From positions 1 to 64,000 of the forward strand of contig JACKFB010000008.1 of the NCBI GenBank assembly GCA_020632695.1: a stretch of 64,000 bases of DNA, given 5' to 3'. Position numbers and translations under genes: made by a program. Below are positions 18,277-26,191 of this stretch, piece by piece. Under the pieces are notes generated by a model. The model ran no database searches, was not told the DNA's origin, and was given only the letters and a program-made list of their open reading frames with translations. The DNA is from Deltaproteobacteria bacterium (GTDB lineage Bacteria; Myxococcota_A; UBA9042; PHBI01; JACKFB01). Every line of letters begins with the position of its first letter. Within the stretch, counting starts at the first letter, position 1.

Positions 18277-18552
18277 TCAGCCGTCGACGCGATGCTTGAG
18301 GTCCTTGCCGACCTTGAAGAAGGGCAGCCGCTTGGGCGGTACGTCGACCGAGGATCCGGTGCGCGGGTTGCGCCCGGTGTAGGCGCCGTAGTGCCGGGTG
18401 GTGAAGCTGCCGAAGCCGCGGATCTCCACTCGCTCACCGCCGCGGACCGCGTCGAAGATGGCGTCGAAGATCGTGGCCACGGCCACGTCGGCGGCCTTCC
18501 GGGGGACACTCTTCTTCTTGGCGACCGCTTCGACCAGCTCCGACCGATTCAT
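18277..18552 (-). CDS. HU/IHF-family DNA-binding protein (IHF-beta-like)
   Basis: 91 residues. MNRSELVEAVA start, ERVEIRGFGSF core, intercalating-Pro loop GRNPRTG and a PFFKVGKDLK ending closely follow IHF-beta/HU proteins. It would bend DNA and assist nucleoid organisation and sigma-54 promoters. ATG 18552 was preferred over GTG 18555 because GGAGG is 4 nt upstream. Neighbour: a tRNA gene about 100 bp upstream on the same strand. Confidence 0.95.
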   Translation of the reverse strand: MNRSELVEAVAKKKSVPRKAADVAVATIFDAIFDAVRGGERVEIRGFGSFTTRHYGAYTGRNPRTGSSVDVPPKRLPFFKVGKDLKHRVDG

Positions 18553-18651
18553 CACGCCTCCGCGCCCACGTGGGCTCGCTGCCGGTGGGTTCTTGTGTGT
18601 TCTCGAGCGCTGGGCCCGTGAGCGCGCCGCCGGGCGGCGGGACTCGGTTTG

Positions 18652-18728
18652 TGGCGTCCCCGACAGGAGTCGAACCTGTGGCCTACCGCTTAGGAGGCGG
18701 TCGCTCTATCCGTCTGAGCTACGGGGAC
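18652..18728 (-). tRNA. tRNA-Arg (anticodon CCU), CCA encoded
   Basis: A complete cloverleaf on the minus strand: acceptor GTCCCCG/CGGGGAC, D arm GCTC...GAGC, anticodon stem ACCGC/GCGGT with loop CTCCTAA (anticodon CCT, reads AGG), T arm ACAGG-TTCGACT-CCTGT. It is followed by discriminator G and encoded CCA (18652-18654). No intron. Confidence 0.97.
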
Positions 18729-18740
18729 CGACCGGCGCGG

Positions 18741-18770
18741 TTCATAGCGCAGGCCCCGACGGAGGGTCAA
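18741..18770 (-). promoter_or_regulatory. sigma-70-type promoter for tRNA-Arg
   Basis: Minus strand TTGACC (18770-18765), 18-bp spacer, TATGAA (18746-18741), ending 12 bp before the first base of the tRNA. Confidence 0.5.
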
Positions 18771-18840
18771 GGCGAGATCGACCGCCCCGACGGCCGGCGG
18801 CGGCCAGGAAATTCCGACCCTCGCGGGATCCGAGGCGCGG

Positions 18841-18870
18841 TTGACACTCGCCGGGCGCGGCGTCTATGCA
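18841..18870 (+). promoter_or_regulatory. sigma-70-type promoter for metG
   Basis: TTGACA (18841-18846), 18-bp spacer, TATGCA (18865-18870). The predicted start near 18877 leaves a leader of about 20 nt that includes the metG Shine-Dalgarno. Confidence 0.55.
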
Positions 18871-18896
18871 GTCGCAGCCCCCTGGAGGTGGCCACG

Positions 18897-20840
18897 ATGG
18901 GAGAGTCGCGCCGCTACTACGTCACCACCCCCATCTACTACGTCAACGACCGCCCCCACATCGGTCACGCGTACTGCACCGTGCTCGCCGACACCATGCG
19001 GCGGTACCGGCGCCTGATGGGGGACGAGACCTGGTTCCTGACCGGCACCGACGAGCACGGCCAGAAGGTGCAGGAGGCCGCGGAGCGACGCGGCATGAGC
19101 CCGCAGGCGCACTGCGACGAGCTCCACGCGGCCTTCCGCGAGCTGTGGCCCCAACTCCACGTGGAGGAGGACGACTTCATCCGCACCACCGAACCGCGGC
19201 ACACGCGGGTGGTCCAGGCGGCGCTGCAGCAGCTCTGGGAGGCGGGCGACATCACGATCCAGTCCTACGAGGGCTGGTACTCGACCGGCGCAGAGCGCTT
19301 CTTCACCGAGAAGGATCTGGTGGACGGCCGCTGCCCCGACACGGGTCAGCCGGTGCAGTGGATCAGCGAGAAGAACTACTTCTTCCGGATGTCGCGCTAC
19401 GGCGAGCGCCTGCGCGCCCACATCGAGGCGAACCCCGACTTCATCCGGCCCCCGCATCGCGCCAACGAGGTGCTGGCCTTCCTGGACAAGGGGCTCGACG
19501 ACCTCTGCATCTCGCGGCCCAAGGAGCGCCTGGCCTGGGGCATCGAGCTGCCCTTCGACAGCGACTACGTGACCTACGTCTGGTTCGACGCGCTGCTGAA
19601 CTACGTCAGCGCCATCGGCCTCTTCAGCGACTCCGAGCGCTTCGAGCGCTGGTGGCCGCACGCTCACCACCTCATCGGCAAGGACATCCTGACCACCCAC
19701 TCGGTGTACTGGACCACGATGCTGATGGCCCTCGGGCTGCCGCTGCCGCGCAGCATCACGGCGACGGGCTGGTGGCTGCAGGGCGACACGAAGATGTCCA
19801 AGAGCCTGGGCAACGTGGTGAGCCCGCTGGGGATGAAGGACGTCTACGGCGCGGATGTGCTGCGCTTCTTCCTGATGCGCGACATGGTCATCGGCCTCGA
19901 CGCCAACTTCAGCGAGGAGGCGCTGGTGCGGCGCAACAACAGCGACCTCGCCAACGACCTGGGGAACCTGGCGCGGCGGGTCGCCGGGCTGTGCGACCGC
20001 TACTTCGAGGGCAAGGTCCCCGAGCCGGGCGAGCCGACGGCGGCCGAGGCGGCGGTGATGGCTACGGCCGACGACCTGCGCGCCGCCGTCCCGCAGCTCG
20101 TCGACGACCTCAAGCTGCACTCGGCCATCGAGGAGATCATGCAGTTCGTGCGGTCGCTCAACAAGTACGTGACCGACACGGCGCCCTTCCGGCTGGTGAA
20201 GACCGACGCCCCGGCGGCGGGTCGCATCCTCTATACGGTGCTCGAGGGGCTGCGGCACGCGGCGTGGCTGCTGTGGCCGGTGATGCCACAGAAGATGGAG
20301 GCCCTGCTCGTCGGCCTCGGCGTGCCCGGCAAGCCGACCACCCTCGACGCGCTGCGCTGGGGGGAGCTGCGCGCCGGCACCGGGTTGGGGCTCGGCGAGG
20401 CGCTCTTCCCGCGAGCCGAGCTGCCCGTCGCCGCCCCCGAAGCCGCGCCGAGCCCGGAGAAGGCCGCCGAGGGCGGCAGCGCGGAGGCCGAGCCCGCCCA
20501 GGCGCAGGGGCCGGCCGAGATCGCCTTCGACCAGTTCGAGCAGGTCGATCTGCGCGTGGCCACGGTGCTCTCGTGTCAGCGCGTCGAGGGCTCGGACCGG
20601 CTGCTCGACTTCCAGCTCGACCTCGGCACCGAGCAGCGGCGCGTCGTCAGCGGGCTGGCCCAGCACATCGCGCCCGAGGGGCTGGCCGGCACCCAGGTGG
20701 TGCTGGTGGCCAACCTGGCGCCCCGGAAGATCTTCAAGATCCTCTCACAGGGGATGATCCTGAGCTGTGAGACGCCGGAGAGCGGGTTGACGCTGCTGCG
20801 GCCCGGCGCCGCGGTCGCCGCCGGCGCCAAGGTGAGCTGA
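18897..20840 (+). CDS. metG: methionyl-tRNA synthetase with C-terminal tRNA-binding domain
   Basis: 647 residues. HIGH motif at 21-24, KMSKS near 299-303, anticodon-binding helices (about 380-500), an Ala/Pro/Glu linker, then a Trbp111/EMAP-II-type domain (FDQFEQVDLRVATVLSC ... VLVANLAPRKIFKILSQGMIL) in the last 110 residues. It charges initiator and elongator tRNA-Met. The connective peptide has CPDTGQ but not the full four-Cys zinc knuckle, so it appears to be the zinc-poor type. ATG 18897 has GGAGGTG with 6-nt spacing; the frame extending up to 18570 runs across the tRNA and is not coding. Confidence 0.97.
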   Translation: MGESRRYYVTTPIYYVNDRPHIGHAYCTVLADTMRRYRRLMGDETWFLTGTDEHGQKVQEAAERRGMSPQAHCDELHAAFRELWPQLHVEEDDFIRTTEPRHTRVVQAALQQLWEAGDITIQSYEGWYSTGAERFFTEKDLVDGRCPDTGQPVQWISEKNYFFRMSRYGERLRAHIEANPDFIRPPHRANEVLAFLDKGLDDLCISRPKERLAWGIELPFDSDYVTYVWFDALLNYVSAIGLFSDSERFERWWPHAHHLIGKDILTTHSVYWTTMLMALGLPLPRSITATGWWLQGDTKMSKSLGNVVSPLGMKDVYGADVLRFFLMRDMVIGLDANFSEEALVRRNNSDLANDLGNLARRVAGLCDRYFEGKVPEPGEPTAAEAAVMATADDLRAAVPQLVDDLKLHSAIEEIMQFVRSLNKYVTDTAPFRLVKTDAPAAGRILYTVLEGLRHAAWLLWPVMPQKMEALLVGLGVPGKPTTLDALRWGELRAGTGLGLGEALFPRAELPVAAPEAAPSPEKAAEGGSAEAEPAQAQGPAEIAFDQFEQVDLRVATVLSCQRVEGSDRLLDFQLDLGTEQRRVVSGLAQHIAPEGLAGTQVVLVANLAPRKIFKILSQGMILSCETPESGLTLLRPGAAVAAGAKVS

Positions 20841-20869
20841 GCCGGTCGCGAGGGCGGCCGGCGCCCACC

Positions 20870-21397
20870 TCAGCCGATGTGGGCCAGGGTGTGCACCATG
20901 GACTCGCCCAGGCGCTTGCGCCCGCCCAGGAAGTCCAGCTCGAGGACGAAGCCGTAGCCGCAGAGCGTGGCGCCCGACCTCTCGACCAGCTTGCCGACCG
21001 CCTCGGCCGTGCCGCCCGTGGCGAGCACGTCGTCGATGATCGCCACCCGCGAGTCGGCGGTCAGCGCGTCGGCGTGTATCTCGAGGTGGTCGGTGCCGTA
21101 CTCGAGATCGTAGGTGATGCCGTTGGTACGGCGCGGCAGCTTGCCCGGCTTGCGCACCAGCTCGAGGCCGATTCCCAGGGAGTAGGCGACCGCGGCCCCG
21201 AAGATGAAGCCGCGGGACTCGATGCCGAGGATGCAGGTGACGCCGGCGCGCTGCCACGGTTCGGCCAGGGCGTCGACGACCTCGCGCAGGGCGTCGCCGT
21301 CGGCGAGCACCGGCGTGATGTCCTTGAAGACGATGCCGGGCTTGGGGAAGTCGGGGACGTCGTGGATGAGGCGGGCGAGGGTGTCCTGGACGGCCAT
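20870..21397 (-). CDS. apt: adenine phosphoribosyltransferase
   Basis: 175 residues, the normal length. The PRPP-binding motif VAIIDDVLATGGTA, DFPKPGIVFKDITP at the N-terminus and GIESRGFIFGAAVA are diagnostic. It condenses adenine with PRPP to AMP (purine salvage). ATG 21397 has GGAG 8 nt upstream. It is the last gene of a lipoprotein-surE-apt operon, 5 bp after surE, and convergent with metG. Confidence 0.97.
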   Translation of the reverse strand: MAVQDTLARLIHDVPDFPKPGIVFKDITPVLADGDALREVVDALAEPWQRAGVTCILGIESRGFIFGAAVAYSLGIGLELVRKPGKLPRRTNGITYDLEYGTDHLEIHADALTADSRVAIIDDVLATGGTAEAVGKLVERSGATLCGYGFVLELDFLGGRKRLGESMVHTLAHIG

Positions 21398-21402
21398 GGG
21401 GA

Positions 21403-22197
21403 TCACTCCGGGGGTGTCGAGAGGGACAGGCGCTCGAGGGCGCCGAGGGCGGCGATGGAGTCGAAGGCGGTGGAGTCGAGGCCCAGCGGCGTCACCGAGA
21501 CATAGCCGTCGCGGACCGCGTTGCAGTCGGTCCCGTCGACGTCCTGCATCTCCGGGAAGTCGCCGCCGATCCAGAAGTAGGGGACGCCGCGGGGGTCGTC
21601 CCGGTAGATGATGCGGTTGGCGTAGGAGCGCTGGCCCAGACGGGTGACACGCACGCCGCGCAGGCCCGGGACACCGGCGAGGCCGGGGGCGGTGGCGTCC
21701 GCCGCGGGCAGGGGGATGTTCACGTTGAGCAGGCCACCGGGGCGCGCGTCGCGCAGCCAGCGCAGCAGCGCGGTGAGCGCGGGGGCGATGCGGGTGAAGG
21801 GGAAGGCGTGGTGGCCCGCCAGGCTGAAGGCGACCGACGGGATGCCCTGGATGGCGCCCTCGCGGGCTGCGGCGACGGTGCCCGAGTAGTGGACGTCGTT
21901 GCCGAGGTTGGGGCCGCGGTTGACGCCGGAGAGGACGAGATCGGGGCGGTGGTCGGGCAGGACGTGGCCGAGCGCCACCAGGATGCAGTCCACCGGGGTG
22001 CCGGTCACGGCGAAGGCGAAGTCGTCGCGCCTCTGGACGCGCAGCGGAGCGTGGAGGGTGAGGCACTGGCCCACACCGCTCATCTCGGCGGCCGGGGCGA
22101 CCACGAAGACCTCCTCGAAGACCTCGGCGGCGCAGGCGCGGAGGAGCTCGATGCCGGGGGCGTCGATGCCGTCGTCGTTGGAGACCAGCACCCGCAT
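21403..22197 (-). CDS. surE: 5'/3'-nucleotidase SurE
   Basis: 264 residues. N-terminal MRVLVSNDDGIDAPGI with the metal-binding DD, LSGVNRGPNLG and HYSGTVAAAREG are the SurE signatures. The family dephosphorylates nucleoside monophosphates and is linked to stationary-phase survival; next to apt this is consistent with nucleotide turnover. ATG 22197 shares one base with the stop of the upstream lipoprotein gene (TGATG), implying coupled translation. Confidence 0.96.
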   Translation of the reverse strand: MRVLVSNDDGIDAPGIELLRACAAEVFEEVFVVAPAAEMSGVGQCLTLHAPLRVQRRDDFAFAVTGTPVDCILVALGHVLPDHRPDLVLSGVNRGPNLGNDVHYSGTVAAAREGAIQGIPSVAFSLAGHHAFPFTRIAPALTALLRWLRDARPGGLLNVNIPLPAADATAPGLAGVPGLRGVRVTRLGQRSYANRIIYRDDPRGVPYFWIGGDFPEMQDVDGTDCNAVRDGYVSVTPLGLDSTAFDSIAALGALERLSLSTPPE

Positions 22198-22526
22198 CAG
22201 GGGGCCACCGTCTCGCCGGGGAACAGGCAGAGGCCGCCGACGCTGCACTCGAGTGGGAGGCCCCGGGCGTCGCGGGAGAAGGCGCAGTCGTCGTCGATGG
22301 CGCAGGTCTGGCCGCGCAGGCGCACGCCCGTGCAGACGGGGAAGGGCGCGGCGTTGGTGGACTCGCAGAAGGTGGGCGCGGCGCAGTCCCGGTCGAAGTA
22401 GCAGGGGAAGCCGCGGCCCCCGACCGGGCGCGAGGGGGAAGACCCCTGGTCGCAGGCGGCCCCCGAGAGCGCCAGGGCGAGGGCGAGGGCGGCGGTCCAG
22501 TTCGCGAGGGCAGGGCGGGTCGGCAT
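22197..22526 (-). CDS. small Cys-rich lipoprotein, first gene of surE-apt operon
   Basis: About 109 residues: signal peptide (WTAALALALALSGAAC, lipobox) then a Cys-rich region with pairs such as FPCYFDRDC, FCES, VCTG, TCAIDDDC, ECSVGGLC. The spacing resembles the short disulfide-rich 'dickkopf-like' segments common in myxobacterial lipoproteins. ATG 22526 is followed directly by the signal peptide; no Shine-Dalgarno is present, and a promoter -10 box ends 8 nt upstream (leaderless mRNA likely). The longer frame upstream is not supported. Confidence 0.75.
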   Translation of the reverse strand: MPTRPALANWTAALALALALSGAACDQGSSPSRPVGGRGFPCYFDRDCAAPTFCESTNAAPFPVCTGVRLRGQTCAIDDDCAFSRDARGLPLECSVGGLCLFPGETVAP

Positions 22527-22534
22527 GGCGGCGA

Positions 22535-22564
22535 ACCGTACCCTGCGCTCGCTGGGGACGGCAA
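22535..22564 (-). promoter_or_regulatory. sigma-70-type promoter, probably producing a leaderless mRNA
   Basis: Minus strand TTGCCG (22564-22559), 18-bp spacer, TACGGT (22540-22535). The predicted start falls about on ATG 22526 of the lipoprotein-surE-apt operon. Confidence 0.45.
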
Positions 22565-22645
22565 GCCCCGCGAGCGGGGTCCAGAGCCCCCGGCAAGGCC
22601 TGCCGACCAGGCTGGGACCCCGAGCAAGGACGGGCACCAGGACGC

Positions 22646-22677
22646 TGGCACGGCGCATGCTTCGATGGCACGGCGCA
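22646..22677 (+). promoter_or_regulatory. sigma-54-like promoter and 12-bp direct repeat
   Basis: TGGCAC-N5-ATGCT has the GG (22647-22648) and GC (22659-22660) separated by 10 bp as required for sigma-54. TGGCACGGCGCA occurs twice, at 22646 and 22666, exactly 20 bp apart. Either a -24/-12 promoter for the sigma-like gene or a two-copy operator. Confidence 0.35.
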
Positions 22678-22703
22678 CCACCTCAAGCGACCAGGAGTCC
22701 CCG

Positions 22704-23171
22704 ATGATGGAGTGCCGTCCCCCGCTGCACCGACTGGCCGTGAAGCTGACCCGCGGCGGACGCGCCCTCATGAGCGAGGAGGAGGCGCGCGCGGTCGCCG
22801 ACGCCGCGATGGTGACCGCCTGGCAGCGCTGGGACGCGACCCGCGGCGTACCCTTCGCGATCTACGCCCGCCACTGGGTGCGAGGCGCCGTCGCCCGCGC
22901 CCTCCGCGCGGCCCGTCGGCAGGCCCCCCTCGATCCCTTCCTGGTCTCCGAGCTCGTCGTCACCCGCCAGAGCGCCGAACGCGTCGCCCTGGCCCGCCTG
23001 CTGCTCTCCCGCGTCCCCCCCGAAGACCGCGCCTTCCTCGCAGAGCACCACCTCGACGAGCTCAGCTTCACCGAGCTGGGAGAGAGCTACGGCCGCAACA
23101 GCGCCTGGGCCTACCGCCGCCACCGCCGAATCGTGGCCACCATCTCACCCCCCGACCAGCAACCGGCCTGA
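22704..23171 (+). CDS. orphan sigma-70-family-like factor (regions 2 and 4)
   Basis: 155 residues. The segment AWQRWDATRGVPFAIYARHWVRGAVARALRA matches sigma region 2.3-2.4 (compare 'FDPxRGVxFxTYAxxWIRxAIxRALR'). After a short linker, PPEDRAFLAEHHLDELSFTELGESYGRNSAWAYRRHRRI matches region 4 with its helix-turn-helix. It lacks region 1 and most of region 3, so it has ECF-like size although region 2.3-2.4 is closer to group 3. ATG 22704 has GGAG with 6-nt spacing; the ATG at 22665 lies within the repeat region. No anti-sigma gene is adjacent. Target promoters unknown. Confidence 0.75.
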   Translation: MMECRPPLHRLAVKLTRGGRALMSEEEARAVADAAMVTAWQRWDATRGVPFAIYARHWVRGAVARALRAARRQAPLDPFLVSELVVTRQSAERVALARLLLSRVPPEDRAFLAEHHLDELSFTELGESYGRNSAWAYRRHRRIVATISPPDQQPA

Positions 23172-23176
23172 GCCGC

Positions 23177-23575
<399 letters not shown>

Positions 23576-23578
23576 CAC

Positions 23579-23597
23579 CCGCGGCCAAAGGCCGCGG
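23579..23597. terminator. perfect 8-bp stem hairpin between convergent genes
   Basis: CCGCGGCC - AAA - GGCCGCGG, located between the repeat tract and the end of the minus-strand lipoprotein gene. The rest of 23598-23804 holds a second small hairpin (CGGGC-TTCA-GCCCG, 23718-23731) and no gene that I can support. Confidence 0.4.
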
Positions 23598-23804
23598 CCC
23601 GAGATCCCGACCCGCCACCACCAGCCCCAACCCCGAGCGACGACGCCCCCGTGTGCGATGGCCGAGGCGGCTGGCGAGGGCGCCGCTGAGGGCTGCGCGA
23701 CCGAGGGCAGGCCGAGTCGGGCTTCAGCCCGTCGCAGGCCTGACCCGAGGGAGCGCTGCCCTCAGCGGCGTCCGCAGCCGCCGCCCCGGCCATCGACATC
23801 GATG

Positions 23805-26081
23805 CTAAGGGCAGCCTTGGAACCCTGCACTCGACCCCGCCCACTTGCCGGCTTGTCCCTGGTTGCCCAGGGAGTCGCCGCCGATGCCGCCGAGGCCGCC
23901 GGTGCCGAGGGGCTCGTAGGTCACGGATTGGCAGCTCGGCGCGGAGCTCCCGGCCGCGTAGATGCCGAAGGCCACGCCGCCGCCGCCGCCGCCGCCGTTG
24001 CCCCCGTCACCGCCGTGGCCGCCGTGGCCGCCGTCGCCGGCCTTGAAGTTGTTGCCGCCCAGGCCTCCGGTGCCTCCGACCTGACCGGCGCCGCCCTTGC
24101 CGCGGAGGCCGCCGTTGCCGCCGTTGCCGCCGCTGCGGTGCCCGACCACAGTGTTCTGGATCAGCGGGTCGGAGTCGATGGCGAAGATGCCGAAGGAGCC
24201 GCCGCCCGGGGTGCCGCCCTTGCCGGGCTGGCCGCCGCAGCCTGCGCTGCCGCCGCCGCCGCCGCCACCGCCCCAGACGCCGCCCGCCGGGATGATGATG
24301 ATCGTGCAGCCGGCGATGCCCTGACCCGCGCCGCCGCCGCCGCCGCCGATGCCGTGGCCTCCGGCGCCGCCGTCGGCGCCCTTCGAGCCCCGCCACAGCC
24401 CATCGGCGCCCACCTCGCCCAGCCCGTCTCCGGCCTTGCCGTGGGTGCCGTCGTCGCCGTCGTCGCCGTCGTCGCCCTTGGAGCTGGGTCCGCCGCCGGC
24501 GGCGCCGCCGGGTGAGGGCGAGCCCGACGGCGGGGTGTCGGTCTTGCACTTCGACGAGGCGCCCTTCCCGCCGCCGCCCTTGTCGCCCGGGCAGGTCGGA
24601 GGCCCAGGGGCGCCACCCTTGCCCTGGTAGCTGTCCGGTTCGTTGCAGCTGCAGTCGTCGAGGCCCTGCGTCCCCGGCTGCCCCTGCGCGCCGGGGCTGC
24701 CCTTGGTGCCGTTGCCGCCCGGCTTGCCGGGGCCGCCGTTGCCGCCGATGACCCGCGACGCGATGATCCTCACGGCGTCGCCGCAATCCCTCATCCAGAC
24801 GCCGTAGCTGCTGCCCGACTCCAGGGTGTTGGACCCGGCGTTGATGGTCAGCCCGCCGAGCACGGTGGTCTTCGTCAGGCCCTCCATGACGACCGTGCGC
24901 ACCTGGCCCGTCTCGTCGGGGGCCTCGGCGATGATGATGGTCTCGTAGGACGCGGGGTCCCGCTCCCACAGCCCGTCGGGCGAGTAGCCGCCATAGATGC
25001 TGACGCCGTCGACCGCGACGACCTGCTCCCGGTACTCGCCGCCAGCGACGAAGAGCATGTCCTTGTTCCCGGCGGCCACGGCCTTCGCCAGCCCCTGGCT
25101 GATGGTCGCCACCGGGCTGTTCCGGGTGCCGGCGCCGCTGGCCTTGCCGTAGAGCGCCACGAAGATCCCCCGCGCCGCCTCGCCGTCGACCCCGTCGCAG
25201 TTCGAGTCGATGCCCGCCGCGTCGGGCAGGTCGATGTCGGAGGTCTTGGTGCACTCGTACTCGCAGCCATCGTCGAGGGTCTCGTTGAGCTCGACCCAGC
25301 CATCCTCGCAGCCGGCGATGACGCAGCCGCCGTCGACGCAGCCCGGCACCGCGTGCGGGAACTCGCAGCCGCGCTTGCACTTGCCGCAGTTGATGGGGTC
25401 TGTCTGGAAGTCGACGTCCTCGCCGCAGGTGCAGGCCCCCGTCTTCGGGACGCACTGCTGGGCGGGGGTGCCGCCCGGGCCGGTCACCTCGGCGCACTCG
25501 TAGGCCGGCGGGCACGGCTCGGTCCCCGGGCCGCAGTCGATGCCGCACTGGCGCCCGTCGCTGAGGTCGAGGCAGAGGTCGTTGGTCCCGCCGCAGTCGC
25601 TGTTCTGGCTGCACTCACGGCACAGCACCACCACCGGCGGCACGCAGATGGAGATCTGGTCGCCGCTGCCGCTCACCGGCTTGCAGCTCCAGTCGTCCGC
25701 GCAGGTCACCGCGCCTCCGCAGGGCTCGGTGCACACCGAGGAGAAGGGGCCCTGGTCGACCGGGATGCACCAACCGGAGAAGCAGTCCCCGTTGTAGTTG
25801 CAGCCGCACTGGATGCCCTTGAGCGCGCCGGTGCACTCCCCGGGGCCGGGACCCGCGTCCGGCGGGGTGAGCGTCTCGAAGGGGACCGGGGCGTCCTGGT
25901 CCGGGCCCGGGTCCTGCAGCGGGAAGCCGCCGTCGTCCGCCACGACCACGTCGGGGAGGCCTGCGTCGACGTCGGCCACGGGGCTCTCGCCCCCGGCGCA
26001 GGCCGCCAGCAGCGCGACCAGGGCGACGACGCAAGGGGTGAGACGGCGAGCGGGGGCGACGATCGAAGACGGGACGGTCAT
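23805..26081 (-). CDS. Gly-rich, Cys-rich surface lipoprotein with beta-helix-like domain
   Basis: 758 residues. Signal peptide with lipobox LLAAC, then an acidic linker. About 200 residues contain many Cys pairs (GCNYNGDC, CTEPCGG, CRECSQNSDC, CGKCKRGCEFPH). A segment resembling right-handed beta-helix/DUF1565-type repeats follows (ISQGLAKAVAAGNKDMLFVAGGEYREQVVAVDGVSIYGGY). The last 300 residues are Gly-rich with collagen-like Gly-X-Y runs (GPGKPGGNGTKGSPGAQGQPG) and poly-Gly loops. Comparable proteins are abundant in Myxococcota and are probably cell-surface structural or adhesive proteins. ATG 26081 lacks a Shine-Dalgarno, but a promoter ends 8 nt upstream. Confidence 0.85.
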   Translation of the reverse strand: MTVPSSIVAPARRLTPCVVALVALLAACAGGESPVADVDAGLPDVVVADDGGFPLQDPGPDQDAPVPFETLTPPDAGPGPGECTGALKGIQCGCNYNGDCFSGWCIPVDQGPFSSVCTEPCGGAVTCADDWSCKPVSGSGDQISICVPPVVVLCRECSQNSDCGGTNDLCLDLSDGRQCGIDCGPGTEPCPPAYECAEVTGPGGTPAQQCVPKTGACTCGEDVDFQTDPINCGKCKRGCEFPHAVPGCVDGGCVIAGCEDGWVELNETLDDGCEYECTKTSDIDLPDAAGIDSNCDGVDGEAARGIFVALYGKASGAGTRNSPVATISQGLAKAVAAGNKDMLFVAGGEYREQVVAVDGVSIYGGYSPDGLWERDPASYETIIIAEAPDETGQVRTVVMEGLTKTTVLGGLTINAGSNTLESGSSYGVWMRDCGDAVRIIASRVIGGNGGPGKPGGNGTKGSPGAQGQPGTQGLDDCSCNEPDSYQGKGGAPGPPTCPGDKGGGGKGASSKCKTDTPPSGSPSPGGAAGGGPSSKGDDGDDGDDGTHGKAGDGLGEVGADGLWRGSKGADGGAGGHGIGGGGGGAGQGIAGCTIIIIPAGGVWGGGGGGGGSAGCGGQPGKGGTPGGGSFGIFAIDSDPLIQNTVVGHRSGGNGGNGGLRGKGGAGQVGGTGGLGGNNFKAGDGGHGGHGGDGGNGGGGGGGVAFGIYAAGSSAPSCQSVTYEPLGTGGLGGIGGDSLGNQGQAGKWAGSSAGFQGCP

Positions 26082-26089
26082 GGGGCGAC

Positions 26090-26118
26090 ACGCTACCCAC
26101 GCGAGGGCGCCGCTGCAA
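26090..26118 (-). promoter_or_regulatory. sigma-70-type promoter for the Gly-rich lipoprotein, probably leaderless
   Basis: Minus strand TTGCAG (26118-26113), 17-bp spacer, TAGCGT (26095-26090). The predicted transcription start is within a few bases of ATG 26081. Confidence 0.45.
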
Positions 26119-26156
26119 TCGGGTATCGCCCTGGCCGGAGCGGGCGCTCGTCTGCG

Positions 26157-26185
26157 TTGACGCGGCAGCGTGTGCGCACTAGGAA
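26157..26185 (+). promoter_or_regulatory. sigma-70-type promoter for the C26 hydrolase, probably leaderless
   Basis: TTGACG (26157-26162), 17-bp spacer, TAGGAA (26180-26185). The predicted start coincides with GTG 26192. Confidence 0.5.
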
Positions 26186-26191
26186 TGGCGC

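Noticed and set aside
18570..18896. N-terminal extension of metG
   Set aside because: It would run through the tRNA-Arg gene (opposite strand) and the metG promoter.
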